Shown: in pieces, positions 1 to 15,135 of the stretch
How the letters are laid out: every line of letters begins with the position of its first letter
How positions within the stretch are numbered: position 1 is the first letter of the stretch
Assembly: GCF_000003605.2 (NCBI RefSeq)
Contig: NW_003126566.1
Coordinates: forward strand, 1 to 48,558
Length of the DNA stretch: 48,558 nucleotides
DNA from: Saccoglossus kowalevskii
Lineage: Eukaryota > Hemichordata > Enteropneusta > Harrimaniidae
Direction of reading: 5' to 3'
The notes under the pieces: generated by a model
Databases searched by the model: none
What the model saw: the letters and a program-made list of their open reading frames with translations, nothing else
What the model was told of the DNA's origin: nothing
Translations under genes and position numbers: made by a program

Positions 1-780
1 TCTCATAAGCTGATGTATGTACCAATGATACATTCCCACTCATCAACTGATCATTTACAACTCACTCTCATAAGCTGATGTATGTACCAGTGATACATTT
101 CTATACTCATCAACTGATCATTTACAACTCACTCTTATAAGCTGATGTATGTACCAGAGGTACATTCCCACTCATCAACTGATCATTTACAACTTACTCT
201 TATAAGCTGATGTATGTACCAGTGATACATTCCCACTCATCAACAGTTCATTTACAACTCACTCTTATAAGCTGATGTATGTACCAGTGATACAATCCCA
301 CTCATCAACTGATCATTTACAACTCACTCTTATAAGCTGATGTATGTACCAGTGATACATTCCCACTCATCGACTGATCATTTGCAACTCACTCTTATAA
401 GCTGATGTATGTACCAGTGATACAATCCCACTCACCAACTGATCATTTACAACTCACTCTTATAAGCTGATGTATGTACCAGTGATACATTCCCACTCAT
501 CAACTGATCATTTACAACTCACTCTTATAAGCTGATGTATGTACCAGTGATACATTCCCACTCATCAACAGTTCATTTACAACTCACTCTTATAAGCTGA
601 TGTAAGTACCAGTGATACAATCCCACTCATCAACAGTTCATGTACAACTCACTCTTATAAGCTGATGTATGTACCAGTGATACATTCCCACTCATCAACT
701 GATCATTTACAACTCACTCTTATAAGCTGATGTATGTACCAGTGATACAATCCCACTCATCAACTGATCATTTACAACTC
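1..780. repeat. Class B block 1
   Basis: Monomers are mainly GCTGATGTATG type with TTCCCACTC or AATCCCACTC. Two CTCATAAG copies, the TTTCTATACTC variant, the rare CCAGAGGTAC variant near 151-165, and a CATCGACTG plus TTTGCAAC copy near 371-390 make this stretch recognisable. The first ~500 bp match 36,456-36,955. No gene-like content is seen. The boundary with the next block is gradual. Confidence 0.8.
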
Positions 781-1110
781 ACTCTTATAAACTGATGTAT
801 GTACCAGTGATACATCCCACTCATCAACTGATCATTTACAACTCACTCTTATAACGTGATGTATGTACCAGTGATACATTCCCACTAATCAACTGATCAT
901 TTACAACTCACTCTTATAAATTGATGTATGTACCATTGATACATTCCCACTCATCAACTGATCATTTACAACTCACTCTTATAAACTGATGTATGTACCA
1001 GTGATACATTCCCACTCATCAACTGATCATTTACAACTCACTATTATAAACTGATGTATGTACCAGTGATACATTCCCAATCATCAACTGATCATTTACA
1101 ACTCACTCTT
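781..1110. repeat. Transition zone B to A
   Basis: Five or so monomers carry AACTGATG, AACGTGATG or AATTGATG after TTATA, with CTGATCAT. This intermediate form is also found next to the class A marker monomers (for example near 5,050-5,180 and 13,730-13,850). It leads into the first CCCAATC marker at 1,076. It is still satellite only. Confidence 0.6.
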
Positions 1111-1567
1111 ATAAGCAGATGTATGTACCAGTGATACATTCCTACTCATCAACAGTTCATTTACAACTCACTCTTATAAGCTGGTGTATGTACCAGTGAT
1201 ACATTCCCACTCATCAACAGTTCATTTACAACTCACTCTTATAACCTGATGTATGTACCAGTGATACATTCCTATACTCATCAACTGATCATTTACAACT
1301 CACTCTTATAACCTGATGCATGTACCAGTGATACATCCCCACTCATCAACAGTTCATTTACAACTCACTCTTATAACCTGATGTATGTACCAGTGATACA
1401 TTCCTATACTCATCAACTGATCATTTACAACTCACTCTTATAAGCTGATGTATGTACCAGTGATACATTCCCACTCATCAAGAGTTCATTTACAACTCAC
1501 TCTTATAACCTGATGTATGTACCAGTGATACATTCCTATACTCATCAACAGTTCATTTAAAACTCAC

Positions 1568-2095
1568 TCTTATAAGCTGGTGTATGTACCAGTGATACAT
1601 TCCCACTCATCAACAGTTCATTTACAACTCACTCTTATAACCTGATGTATGTACCAGTGATACATTCCTATACTCATCAACAGTTCATTTACAACTCACT
1701 CTTATAAGCTGATTTATGTACCAGTGACACATTCCCACTCATCAACAGTTCATTTACAACTCACTCTTATAACCTGATGTATGTACCAGTGATACATTCC
1801 TATACTCATCAACAGTTCATTTACAACTCACTCTTATAAGCTGATTTATGTACCAGTGATACATTCCCACTCATCAACAGTTCATTTACAACTCACTCTT
1901 ATAACCTGATGTATGTACCAGTGATACATTCCTATACTCATCAACAGTTCATTTACAACTCACTCTTATAAGCTGATTTATGTACCAGTGATACATTCCC
2001 ACTCATCAACAGTTCATTTACAACTCACTCTTATAAGCTGGTGTATGTACCAGTGATACATTCCTATACTCATCAACAGTTCATTTACAACTCAC
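1568..2095. repeat. Class A 132-bp dimer higher-order repeat
   Basis: Four dimers follow each other, each a 65-bp unit with CCCACTC plus a 67-bp unit with CCTATACTC. Unit starts are 1,568, 1,633, 1,700, 1,765, 1,832, 1,897, 1,964 and 2,029. The 65-bp members are GCTGGTG or GCTGATTT. The 67-bp members are CCTGATG, except the last, which is GCTGGTG. The same alternation recurs through the class A domain. Confidence 0.85.
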
Positions 2096-2460
2096 TCTTA
2101 TAAGCTGATTTATGTACCAGTGATACATTCCTTTACTCATCAACAGTTCATTTACAACTCACTCTTATAAGCTGGTGTATGTACCAGTGATACATTCCCA
2201 CTCATCAACAGTTCATTTACAACTCACTCTTATAAGCTGATGTATGTACCAGTGATACATTCCTATACTCATCAACAGTTCATTTACAACTCACTCTTAT
2301 AAGCTGATTTATGTACCAGTGATACATTCCCACTCATCAACAGTTCATTTACAACTCACTCTTATAACCTGATGTATGTACCAGTGATACATTGCTATAC
2401 TCATCAACAGTTCATTTACAACTCACTCTTATAAGCTGATTTATGTACCAGTGATACATT

Positions 2461-4235
2461 CCCACTAATCAACAGTTCATTTACAACTCACTCTTATAAG
2501 CTGATGTATGTACCAGTGATACAATCCCACTCATCAACAGTTCATTTACAACTCACTCTTATAAGCTGATATATGTACCAGTGATACATTCCTTTACTCA
2601 TCAACAGTTCATTTACAACTCACTCTTATAAGCTGATGTATGTACCAGTGATACATTCCCACTCATCAACAGTTCATTTACAACTCACTGTTATAAGCTG
2701 ATGTACTTACCAGTGATACAATCCCACTCATCAACAGTTCATTTACAACTCACTCTTATAAGCTGATTTATGTACCAGTGATACATTCCTTTACTCATCA
2801 ACAGTTCATTTACAACTCACTCTTATAAGCTGGTGTATGTACCAGTGATACATTCCCACTCAACAACAGTTCATTTACAACTCACTCTTATAACCTGATG
2901 TATGTACCAGTGATACATTCCCACTCATCAACTGATCATTTACAACTCACTCTTATAAGCTGATGTATGTACCAGTGATACATTCCTATACTCATCAACA
3001 GTTCATTTACAACTCACTCTTATAAGCTGATTTATGTACCAGTGATACATTCCCACTCATCAACTGATCATTTACAACTCACTCTTATAACCTGTTGTAT
3101 GTACCAGTGATACATTCCCACTCATCAACAGATCATTTACAACTCACTCTTATAAGCTGATTTATGTACCAGTGATACATTCCTTTACTCATCAACAGTT
3201 CATTTACAACTCACTCTTATAACCTGATGTATGTACCAGTGATACATTCCCACTCATCAACAGTTCATTTACAACTCACTCTTATAAGCTGATTTATGTA
3301 CCAGTGATACATTCCCACTCATCAACAGTTCATTTACAACTCACTCTTATAACCTGATGTATGTACCAGTGATACATTCCTATACTCATCAACTGATCAT
3401 TTACAACTCACTCTTATAAGCTGATGTATGTACCAGTGATACATTCCCACTCATCAACAGTTCATTTACAACTCACTCTTATAAGCTGGTGTATGTACCA
3501 GTGATACATTCCTATACTCATCAACAGTTCATTTACAACTCACTCTTATAAGCTGATTTATGTACCAGTGATACATTCCCACTCATCAACAGTTCATTTA
3601 CAACTCACTCTTATAACCTGATGTATGTACCAGTGATACATTCCTATACTCATCAACAGTTCAATTACAACTCACTCTTATAAGCTGATTTATGTACCAG
3701 TGATACATTCCCACTCATCAACAGTTCATTTACAACTCACTCTTATAAGCTGATGTATGTACCAGTGATACAATCCCACTCATCAACAGTTCATTTACAA
3801 CTCACTCTTGTAAGCTGATGTATGTACCAGTGATACATTCCCACTCATCAACAGTTCATTTACAACTCACTCTTATAAGCTGATTTATGTACCAGTGATA
3901 CATTCCTTTACTCATCAACAGTTCATTTACAACTCACTCTTATAAGCTGGTGTATGTACCAGTGATACATTCCCACTCATCAACAGTTCATTTACAACTC
4001 ACTCTTATAAGCTGATGTATGTACCAGTGATACATTCCTATACTCATCAACAGTTCATTTACAACTCACTCTTATAAGCTGATTTATGTACCAGTGATAC
4101 ATTCCCACTCATCAACAGTTCATTTACAACTCACTCTTATAACCTGATGTATGTACCAGTGATACATTCCTATACTCATCAACAGTTCATTTACAACTCA
4201 CTCTTATAAGCTGATTTATGTACCAGTGATACATT
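2461..4235. repeat. Class A higher-order unit, ~1,775 bp spacing
   Basis: The rare word CCCACTAATC occurs at 2,461 and again at 4,236, followed in both places by the same order of monomers: AATCCC, CCTTTACTC, CCCACTC, GTTATAA with TGTACTT, CCTTTACTC, GCTGGTG with CTCAACAAC. The two following segments then separate, one continuing with CAACAGATC and the other with AACTGGTG. The same word and order appear a third time at 11,196. Confidence 0.75.
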
Positions 4236-4920
4236 CCCACTAATCAACAGTTCATTTACAACTCACTCTTATAAGCTGATGTATGTACCAGTGATACAAT
4301 CCCACTCATCAACAGTTCATTTACAACTCACTCTTATAAGCTGATTTATGTACCAGTGATACATTCCTTTACTCATCAACAGTTCATTTACAACTCACTC
4401 TTATAAGCTGATGTATGTACCAGTGATACATTCCCACTCATCAACAGTTCATTTACAACTCACTGTTATAAGCTGATGTACTTACCAGTGATACAATCCC
4501 ACTCATCAACAGTTCATTTACAACTCACCCTTATAAGCTGATTTATGTACCAGTGATACATTCCTTTACTCATCAACAGTTCATTTACAACTCACTCTTA
4601 TAAGCTGGTGTATGTACCAGTGATACATTCCCACTCAACAACAGTTCATTTACAACTCACTCTTATAACCTGATGTATGTACCAGTGATACATTCCCACT
4701 CATCAACTGATCATTTACAACTCACTCTTATAAGCTGATGTATGTACCAGTGATACATTCCTATACTCATCAACAGTTCATTTACAACTCACTCTTATAA
4801 GCTGATTTATGTACCAGTGATACATTCCCACTCATCAACTGATCATTTACAACTCACTCTTATAACCTGTTGTATGTACCAGTGATACATTCCCACTCAT
4901 CAACTGATCATTTACAACTC
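4236..4920. repeat. Class A segment copied at 11,196-11,860
   Basis: Offset 6,960 bp. The copies align without gaps except for one extra T near 11,281, then diverge in the CTGTTG monomer, where this copy has CAACTGATC and the other has CAACAGATC as at 3,130. The 11.2-kb copy therefore resembles the 4.2-kb segment at its start and the 3.1-kb segment at its end, a mosaic expected from unequal exchange. Confidence 0.7.
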
Positions 4921-6439
4921 ACTCTTATAAACTGGTGTATGTACCAGTGATACAATCCCACTCATCAACTGATCATTTACAACTCACTCTTATAACCTGA
5001 TGTATGTACCAGTGATACATGTCCACTCATCAACTGATCATTTACAACTCACTCTTATAAACTGATGTATGTTCCAGTGATACATTCCCACTCATCAACT
5101 GATCATTTAAAACTCACTCTTATAAACTGATGTATGTACCAGTGATACATTCCCACTCATCAACAGATCATTTACAACTCACTTTAATAGGCTGATGTAT
5201 GTACCAGTGATACATTCCCAATCATCAACTGATCATTTACAACTCACTCTTATAAGCAGATGTATGTACCAGTGATACATTCCTACTCATCAACAGTTCA
5301 TTTACAGCTCACTCTTATAAGCTGGTGTATGTACCAGTGATACATTCCCACTCATCAACAGTTCATTTACAACTCACTCTTATAACCTGATGTATGTACC
5401 AGTGATACATTCCTATACTCATCAACAGTTCATTTACAACTCACTCTTATAAGCTGATTTATGTACCAGTGATACATTCCCACTCATCAACAGTTCATTT
5501 ACAACTCACTGTTATAAACTGATGTACTTACCAGTGATACAATCCCACTCATCAACAGTTCATTTACAACTCACTCTTATAAGCTGATTTATGTACCAGT
5601 GATACATTCCTTTACTCATCAACAGTTCATTTACAACTCACTCTTATAAGCTGGTGTATGTACCAGTGATACATTCCCACTCATCAACAGTTCATTTACA
5701 ACTCACTCTTATAAGCTGATGTATGTACCAGTGATACATTCCTATACTCATCAACAGTTCATTTACAACTCACTCTTATAAGCTGATTTATGTACCAGTG
5801 ATACATTCCCACTCATCATCAGTTCATTTACAACTCACTCTTATAACCTGATGTATGTACCAGTGATACATTCCTATACTCATCAACAGTTCATTTACAA
5901 CTCACTCTTATAAGCTGATGTATGTACCAGTGATACAATCCCACTCATCAACAGTTCATTTACAACTCACTCTTATAAGCTGATTTATGTACCAGTGATA
6001 CATTCCTTTACTCATCAACAGTTCATTTACAACTCACTCTTATAAGCTGATGTATGTACCAGTGATACATTCCCACTCATCAACAGTTCATTTACAACTC
6101 ACTGTTATAAGCTGATGTACTTACCAGTGATACAATCCCACTCATCAACAGTTCATTTACAACTCACTCTTATAAGCTGATTTATGTACCAGTGATACAT
6201 TCCTTTACTCATCAACAGTTCATTTACAACTCACTCTTATAAGCTGGTGTATGTACCAGTGATACATTCCCACTCATCAACAGTTCATTTACAACTCACT
6301 CTTATAACCTGATGTATGTACCAGTGATACATTCCTATACTCATCAACAGTTCATTTACAACTCACTCTTATAAGCTGATTTATGTACCAGTGATACATT
6401 CCCACTCATCAACAGTTCATTTACAACTCACTCTTATAA

Positions 6440-6930
6440 CCTGATGTATGTACCAGTGATACATTCCTATACTCATCAACAGTTCATTTACAACTCACTC
6501 TTATAAGCTGATTTATGTACCAGTGATACATTCCCACTCATCAACAGTTCATTTACAACTCACTCTTATAAGCTGATGTATGTACCAGTGATACAATCCC
6601 ACTCATCAACAGTTCATTTACAACTCACTCTTATAAGCTGATTTATGTACCAGTGATACATTCCTTTACTCATCAACAGTTCATTTACAACTCACTCTTA
6701 TAAGCTGATGTATGTACCAGTGATACATTCCCACTCATCAACAGTTCATTTACAACTCACTGTTATAAGCTGATGTACTTACCAGTGATACAATCCCACT
6801 CATCAACAGTTCATTTACAACTCACTCTTATAAGCTGATTTATGTACCAGTGATACATTCCTTTACTCATCAACAGTTCATTTACAACTCACTCTTATAA
6901 GCTGGTGTATGTACCAGTGATACATTCCCA
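6440..6930. repeat. Class A segment copied at 8,540-9,030
   Basis: Offset exactly 2,100 bp; I see no difference through the segment. The copies part at 6,934 versus 9,034 (CTCAACAAC versus CTCATCAAC). Upstream, 8,528-8,530 has CCTTCTC where the other has CTCACTC. This marks a recent tandem duplication within the class A higher-order repeat. Confidence 0.75.
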
Positions 6931-9900
6931 CTCAACAACAGTTCATTTACAACTCACTCTTATAACCTGATGTATGTACCAGTGATACATTCCCTCTCAT
7001 CAACTGATCATTTACAACTCACTCTTATAAGCTGATGTATGTACCAGTGATACATTCCTATACTCATCAACAGTTCATTTACAACTCACTCTTATAAGCT
7101 GATTTATGTACCAGTGATACATTCCCACTCATCAACTGATCATTTACAACTCACTCTTATAACCTGTTGTATGTACCAGTGATACATTCCCACTCATCAA
7201 CTGATCATTTACAACTCACTCTTATAAACTGGTGTATGTACCAGTGATACAATCCCACTCATCAACTGATCATTTACAACTCACTCTTATAACCTGATGT
7301 ATGTACCAGTGATACATTCCCACTCATCAACTGATCATTTACAACTCACTCTTATAAACTGATGTATGTACCAGTGATACATTCCCACTCATCAACTGAT
7401 CATTTACAACTCACTCTTATAAACTGACGTATGTACCAGTGATACATTCCCACTCATCAACAGATCATTTACAACTCACTTTAATAGGCTGATGTATGTA
7501 CCAGTGATACATTCCCAATCATCAACTGATCATTTACAACTCACTCTTATAAGCAGATGTATGTACCAGTGATACATTCCTACTCATCAACAGTTCATTT
7601 ACAACTCACTCTTATAAGCTGGTGTATGTACCAGTGATACATTCCCACTCATCAACAGTTCATTTACAACTCACTCTTATAACCTGATGTATGTACCAGT
7701 GATACATTCCTATACTCATCAACTGATCATTTACAACTCACTCTTATAAGCTGATGTATGTACCAGTGATACATTCCCACTCATCAAGAGTTCATTTACA
7801 ACTCACTCTTATAACCTGATGTATGTACCAGTGATACATTCCTATACTCATCAACAGTTCATTTACAACTCACTCTTATAAGCTGGTGTATGTACCAGTG
7901 ATACATTCCCACTCATCAACAGTTCATTTACAACTCACTCTTATAACCTGATGTATGTACCAGTGATACATTCCTATACTCATCAACAGTTCATTTACAA
8001 CTCACTCTTATAAGCTGATTTATGTACCAGTGATACATTCCCACTCATCAACAGTTCATTTACAACTCACTCTTGTAACCTGATGTATGTACCAGTGATA
8101 CATTCCTATACTCATCAACAGTTCATTTACAACTCACTCTTATAAGCTGATTTATGTACCAGTGATACATTCCCACTCATCAACAGTTCATTTACAACTC
8201 ACTCTTATAAGCTGATGTATGTACCAGTGATACAATCCCACTCATCAACAGTTCATTTACAACTCACTCTTATAAGCTGATTTATGTACCAGTGATACAT
8301 TCCTTTACTCATCAACAGTTCATTTACAACTCACTCTTATAAGCTGATGTATGTACCAGTGATACATTCCCACTCATCAACAGTTCATTTACAACTCACT
8401 CTTATAACCTGATGTATGTACCAGTGATACATTCCTATACTCATCAACAGTTCATTTACAACTCACTCTTATAAGCTGATTTATGTACCAGTGATACATT
8501 CCCACTCATCAACAGTTCATTTACAACCTTCTCTTATAACCTGATGTATGTACCAGTGATACATTCCTATACTCATCAACAGTTCATTTACAACTCACTC
8601 TTATAAGCTGATTTATGTACCAGTGATACATTCCCACTCATCAACAGTTCATTTACAACTCACTCTTATAAGCTGATGTATGTACCAGTGATACAATCCC
8701 ACTCATCAACAGTTCATTTACAACTCACTCTTATAAGCTGATTTATGTACCAGTGATACATTCCTTTACTCATCAACAGTTCATTTACAACTCACTCTTA
8801 TAAGCTGATGTATGTACCAGTGATACATTCCCACTCATCAACAGTTCATTTACAACTCACTGTTATAAGCTGATGTACTTACCAGTGATACAATCCCACT
8901 CATCAACAGTTCATTTACAACTCACTCTTATAAGCTGATTTATGTACCAGTGATACATTCCTTTACTCATCAACAGTTCATTTACAACTCACTCTTATAA
9001 GCTGGTGTATGTACCAGTGATACATTCCCACTCATCAACAGTTCATTTACAACTCACTCTTATAACCTGATGTATGTACCAGTGATACATTCCTATACTC
9101 ATCAACAGTTCATTTACAACTCACTCTTATAAGCTGATTTATGTACCAGTGATACATTCCCACTCATCAACAGTTCATTTACAACTCACTCTTATAACCT
9201 GATGTATGTACCAGTGATACATTCCTATACTCATCAACAGTTCAATTACAACTCACCCTTATAAGCTGATTTATGTACCAGTGATACATTCCCACTCATC
9301 AACAGTTCTTTTACAACTCACTCTTATAACCTGATGTATGTACCAGTGATACATTCCTATACTCATCAACAGTTCATTTACAACTCACTCTTATAAGCTG
9401 ATTTATGTACCAGTGATACATTCCCACTCATCAACAGTTCATTTACAACTCACTCTTATAAGCTGATGTATGTACCAGTGATACAATCCCACTCATCAAC
9501 AGATCATTTACAACTCACTCTTATAAGCTGATTTATGTACCAGTGATACATTCCTTTACTCATCAACAGTTCATTTACAACTCACTCTTATAACCTGATG
9601 TATGTACCAGTGATACATTCCCACTCATCAACAGTTCATTTACAACTCACTCTTATAACCTGATGTATGTACCAGTGATACATTCCCACTCATCAACTGA
9701 TCATTTACAACTCACTCTTATAAACTGATGTATGTACCAGTGATACATTCCCACTCATCAACTGATCATTTACAACTCACTCTTATAAACTGATGTATGT
9801 ACCAGTGATACATTCCCACTCATCAACAGATCATTTACAACTCACTTTAATAGGCTGATGTATGTACCAGTGATACATTCCCAATCATCAACTGATCATT

Positions 9901-12900
9901 TACAACTCACTCTTATAAGCAGATGTATGTACCAGTGATACATTCCTACTCATCAACAGTTCATTTATAACTCACTCTTATAAGCTGGTGTATGTACCAG
10001 TGATACATTCCCACTCATCAAGAGTTCATTTACAACTCACTCTTATAACCTGATGTATGTACCAGTGATACATTCCTATACTCATCAACTGATCATTTAC
10101 AACTCACTCTTATAAGCTGATGTATGTACCAGTGATACATTCCCACTCATCAAGAGTTCATTTACAACTCACTCTTATAACCTGATGTATGTACCAGTGA
10201 TACATTCCTATACTCATCAACAGTTCATTTACAACTCACTCTTATAAGCTGGTGTATGTACCAGTGATACATTCCCACTCATCAACAGTTCATTTACAAC
10301 TCACTCTTATAACCTGATGTATGTACCAGTGATACATTCCTATACTCATCAACAGTTCATTTACAACTCACTCTTATAAGCTGATTTATGTACCAGTGAT
10401 ACATTCCCACTCATCAACAGTTCATTTACAACTCACTCTTATAACCTGATGTATGTACCAGTGATACATTCCTATACTCATCAACAGTTCAATTACAACT
10501 CACCCTTATAAGCTGATTTATGTACCAGTGATACATTCCCACTCATCAACAGTTCATTTACAACTCACTCTTATAAGCTGATGTATGTACCAGTGATACA
10601 ATCCCACTCATCAACAGTTCATTTACAACTCACTCTTGTAAGCTGATTTATGTACCAGTGATACATTCCTTTACTCATCAACAGTTCATTTACAACTCAC
10701 TCTTATAAGCTGATGTATGTACCAGTGATACATTCCCACTCATCAACAGTTCATTTACAACTCACTGTTATAAACTGATGTACTTACCAGTGATACAATC
10801 CCACTCATCAACAGTTCATTTACAACTCACTCTTATAAGCTGATTTATGTACCAGTGATACATTCCTTTACTCATCAACAGTTCATTTACAACTCACTCT
10901 TATAAGCTGGTGTATGTACCAGTGATACATTCCCACTCATCAACAGTTCATTTACAACTCACTCTTATAAGCTGATGTATGTACCAGTGATACATTCCTA
11001 TACTCATCAACAGTTCATTTACAACTCACTCTTATAAGCTGATTTATGTACCAGTGATACATTCCCACTCATCAACAGTTCATTTACAACTCACTCTTAT
11101 AACCTGATGTATGTACCAGTGATACATTCCTATACTCATCAACAGTTCATTTACAACTCACTCTTATAAGCTGATTTATGTACCAGTGATACATTCCCAC
11201 TAATCAACAGTTCATTTACAACTCACTCTTATAAGCTGATGTATGTACCAGTGATACAATCCCACTCATCAACAGTTCATTTTACAACTCACTCTTATAA
11301 GCTGATTTATGTACCAGTGATACATTCCTTTACTCATCAACAGTTCATTTACAACTCACTCTTATAAGCTGATGTATGTACCAGTGATACATTCCCACTC
11401 ATCAACAGTTCATTTACAACTCACTGTTATAAGCTGATGTACTTACCAGTGATACAATCCCACTCATCAACAGTTCATTTACAACTCACTCTTATAAGCT
11501 GATTTATGTACCAGTGATACATTCCTTTACTCATCAACAGTTCATTTACAACTCACTCTTATAAGCTGGTGTATGTACCAGTGATACATTCCCACTCAAC
11601 AACAGTTCATTTACAACTCACTCTTATAACCTGATGTATGTACCAGTGATACATTCCCACTCATCAACTGATCATTTACAACTCACTCTTATAAGCTGAT
11701 GTATGTACCAGTGATACATTCCTATACTCATCAACAGTTCATTTACAACTCACTCTTATAAGCTGATTTATGTACCAGTGATACATTCCCACTCATCAAC
11801 TGATCATTTACAACTCACTCTTATAACCTGTTGTATGTACCAGTGATACATTCCCACTCATCAACAGATCATTTACAACTCACTCTTATAAGCTGATTTA
11901 TGTACCAGTGATACATTCCTTTACTCATCAACAGTTCATTTACAACTCACTCTTATAACCTGATGTATGTACCAGTGATACATTCCCACTCATCAACAGT
12001 TCATTTACAACTCACTCTTATAACCTGATGTATGTACCAGTGATACATTCCTATACTCATCAACAGTTCATTTACAACTCACTCTTATAAACTGATGTAT
12101 GTACCAGTGATACATTCCCACTCATCAACAGTTCATTTACAACTCACTCTTATAAGCTGATGTATGTACCAGTGATACATTCCCACTCATCAACAGTTCA
12201 TTTACAACTCACTCTTATAAGCTGATTTATGTACCAGTGATACATTCCTTTACTCATCAACAGTTCATTTACAACTCACTCTTATAAGCTGATGTATGTA
12301 CCAGTGATACATTCCCACTCATCAACAGTTCATTTACAACTCACTCTTATAACCTGATGTATGTACCAGTGATACATTCCCACTCATCAACTGATCATTT
12401 ACAACTCACTCTTATAACCTGATGTATGTACCAGTGATACATTCCCACTCATCAACTGATCATTTACAACTCACTCTTATAAACTGATGTATGTACCAGT
12501 GATACAATCCCACTCATCAACTGATCATTTACAACTCACTCTTATAACCTGATGTATGTACCAGTGATACATTTCCACTCATCAACTGATCATTTACAAC
12601 TCACTCTTATAAACTGATGTATGTACCAGTGATACATTCCCACTCATCAACTGATCATTTACAACTCACTCTTATAAACTGATGTATGTACCAGTGATAC
12701 ATTCCCACTCATCAGCAGATCATTTACAACTCACATTAATAGGCTGATGTATGTACCAGTGATACATTCCCAATCATCAACTGATCATTTACAACTCACT
12801 CTTATAAGCAGATGTATGTACCAGTGATACATTCCTACTCATCAAAAGTTCATTTACAACTCACTCTTATAAGCTGGTGTATGTACCAGTGATACATTCC

Positions 12901-14480
12901 CACTCATCAACTGATCATTTACAACTCACTCTTATAACCTGATGTATGTACCAGTGATACATTCCTATACTCATCAACTGATCATTTACAACTCACTCTT
13001 ATAAGCTGATGTATGTACCAGTGATACATTCCCACTCATCAAGAGTTCATTTACAACTCACTCTTATAACCTGATGTATGTACCAGTGATACATTCCTAT
13101 ACTCATCAACAGTTCATTTACAACTCACTCTTATAAGCTGGTGTATGTACCAGTGATACATTCCCACTCATCAACAGTTCATTTACAACTCACTCTTATA
13201 ACCTGATGTATGTACCAGTGATACATTCCTATACTCATCAACAGTTCATTTACAACTCACTCTTATAAGCTGATTTATGTACCAGTGATACATTCCCACT
13301 CATCAACAGTTCATTTACAACTCACTCTTATAACCTGATGTATGTACCAGTGATACATTCCTATACTCATCAACAGTTCATTTACAACTCACTCTTATAA
13401 GCTGATTTATGTACCAGTGATACATTCCCACTCATCAACAGTTCATTTACAACTCACTCTTATAAGCTGATGTATGTACCAGTGATACAATCCCACTCAT
13501 CAACAGATCATTTACAACTCACTCTTATAAGCTGATTTATGTACCAGTGATACATTCCTTTACTCATCAACAGTTCATTTACAACTCACTCTTATAAGCT
13601 GATGTATGTACCAGTGATACATTCCCACTCATCAACAGATCATTTACAACTCACTCTTATAACCTGATGTATGTACCAGTGATACATTCCCACTCATCAA
13701 CTGATCATTTACAACTCACTCTTATAAACTGATGTATGTACCAGTGATACATTCCCACTCATCAACTGATCATTTACAACTCACTCTTATAAACTGATGT
13801 ATGTACCAGTGATACATTCCCACTCATCAACAGATCATTTACAACTCACTTTAATAGGCTGATGTATGTACCAGTGATACATTCCCAATCATCAACTGAT
13901 CATTTACAACTCACTCTTATAAGCAGATGTATGTACCAGTGATACATTCCTACTCATCAACAGTTCATTTACAACTCACTCTTATAAGCTGGTGTATGTA
14001 CCAGTGATACATTCCCACTCATCAACAGTTCATTTACAACTCACTCTTATAACCTGATGTATGTACCAGTGATACATTCCTATACTCATCAACTGATCAT
14101 TTACAACTCACTCTTATAAGCTGATGTATGTACCAGTGATACATACCCACTCATCAAGAGTTCATTTACAACTCACTCTTATAACCTGATGTATTGTCCA
14201 GTGATACATTCCTATACTCATCAACAGTTCATTTACAACTCACTCTTATAAGCTGGTGTATGTACCAGTGATACATTCCCACTCATCAACAGTTCATTTA
14301 CAACTCACTCTTATAACCTGATGTATGTACCAGTGATACATTCCTATACTCATCAACAGTTCATTTACAACTCACTCTTATAAGCTGATTTATGTACCAG
14401 TGATACATTCCCACTCATCAACAGTTCATTTACAACTCACTCTTATAACCTGATGTATGTACCAGTGATACATTCCTACT

Positions 14481-15130
14481 CATCAACAGTTCATTTACAA
14501 CTCACTCTTATAAGCTGATGTATGTACCAGTGATATAATCCCACTCATCAATTGATCATTTACAACTCACTCTTATAAGCTGATGTATGTATCAGTGATA
14601 CATTCCCACTCATCAACTGATCATTTACAACTCACTCTTATAAGCTGGTGTATGTACCAGTGATACATTCCCACTCATCAACAGTTCATTTACAACTCAC
14701 TCTTATAAGCTGATGTATGTACCAGTGATACAATCCCACTCATCAACTGATCATTTTCAACTCACTCTTATAAGCTGATGTATGTACCAGTGATACAATC
14801 CCACTCATCAACAGTTCATGTACAACTCACTCTTATAAGCTGATGTATGTACCAGTGATACATTCCCACTCATCAACTGATCATTTACAACTCACTCTTA
14901 TAAGCTGATGTATGTACCAGTGATACAATCCCACTCATCAACAGTTCATTTACAACTCACTCTTATAAGCTGATGTATGTACCAGTGATACAATCCCACT
15001 CATCAACTGATCATTTACAACTCACTCTTATAAGGTGATGTATGTACCAGTGATACATTCCTATACTCATCAACAGTTCATTTACAACTCACTCTTATAA
15101 GCTGATGTGTGTACCTGTGATACAATCCCA
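14481..15130. repeat. Class B block 2
   Basis: About ten class B monomers. From 14,592 to about 15,135 the sequence is the same as 17,217-17,760, including the private TAAGGTGATG, GTGTGTACCTGTG and ACTCTTCA variants. No gene-like content is seen. Confidence 0.8.
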
Positions 15131-15135
15131 CTCTT
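14592..15135. repeat. Direct repeat, left copy (~544 bp)
   Basis: Left member of a direct repeat whose right member is 17,217-17,760, offset 2,625 bp. I find no mismatch or indel between the members by eye. They bracket the class A island at 15,131-17,216. Such perfect flanking copies point to a recent duplication or a misassembly. Confidence 0.85.

Larger units (their letters stand above)
1111..14480. repeat. Class A domain, main
   Basis: About 13.4 kb of class A monomers: GCTGATTT, CCTGATG, GCTGGTG and AACTGATG forms, with 67-bp copies carrying CCTATACTC or CCTTTACTC alternating with 65-bp copies. It is organised into variable higher-order repeats tagged by a marker pair (TTTAATAGG or ATTAATAGG with CCCAATC, then AAGCAGATG with TCCTACTC). 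CCCAATC lies at 1,076, 5,217, 7,514, 9,880, 12,769 and 13,884. A second tag, GTTATAA followed by TGATGTACTT, occurs near 2,689, 4,464, 5,510, 6,761, 8,861 and 11,424, among others. No genes or foreign insertions are visible. Confidence 0.88.
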
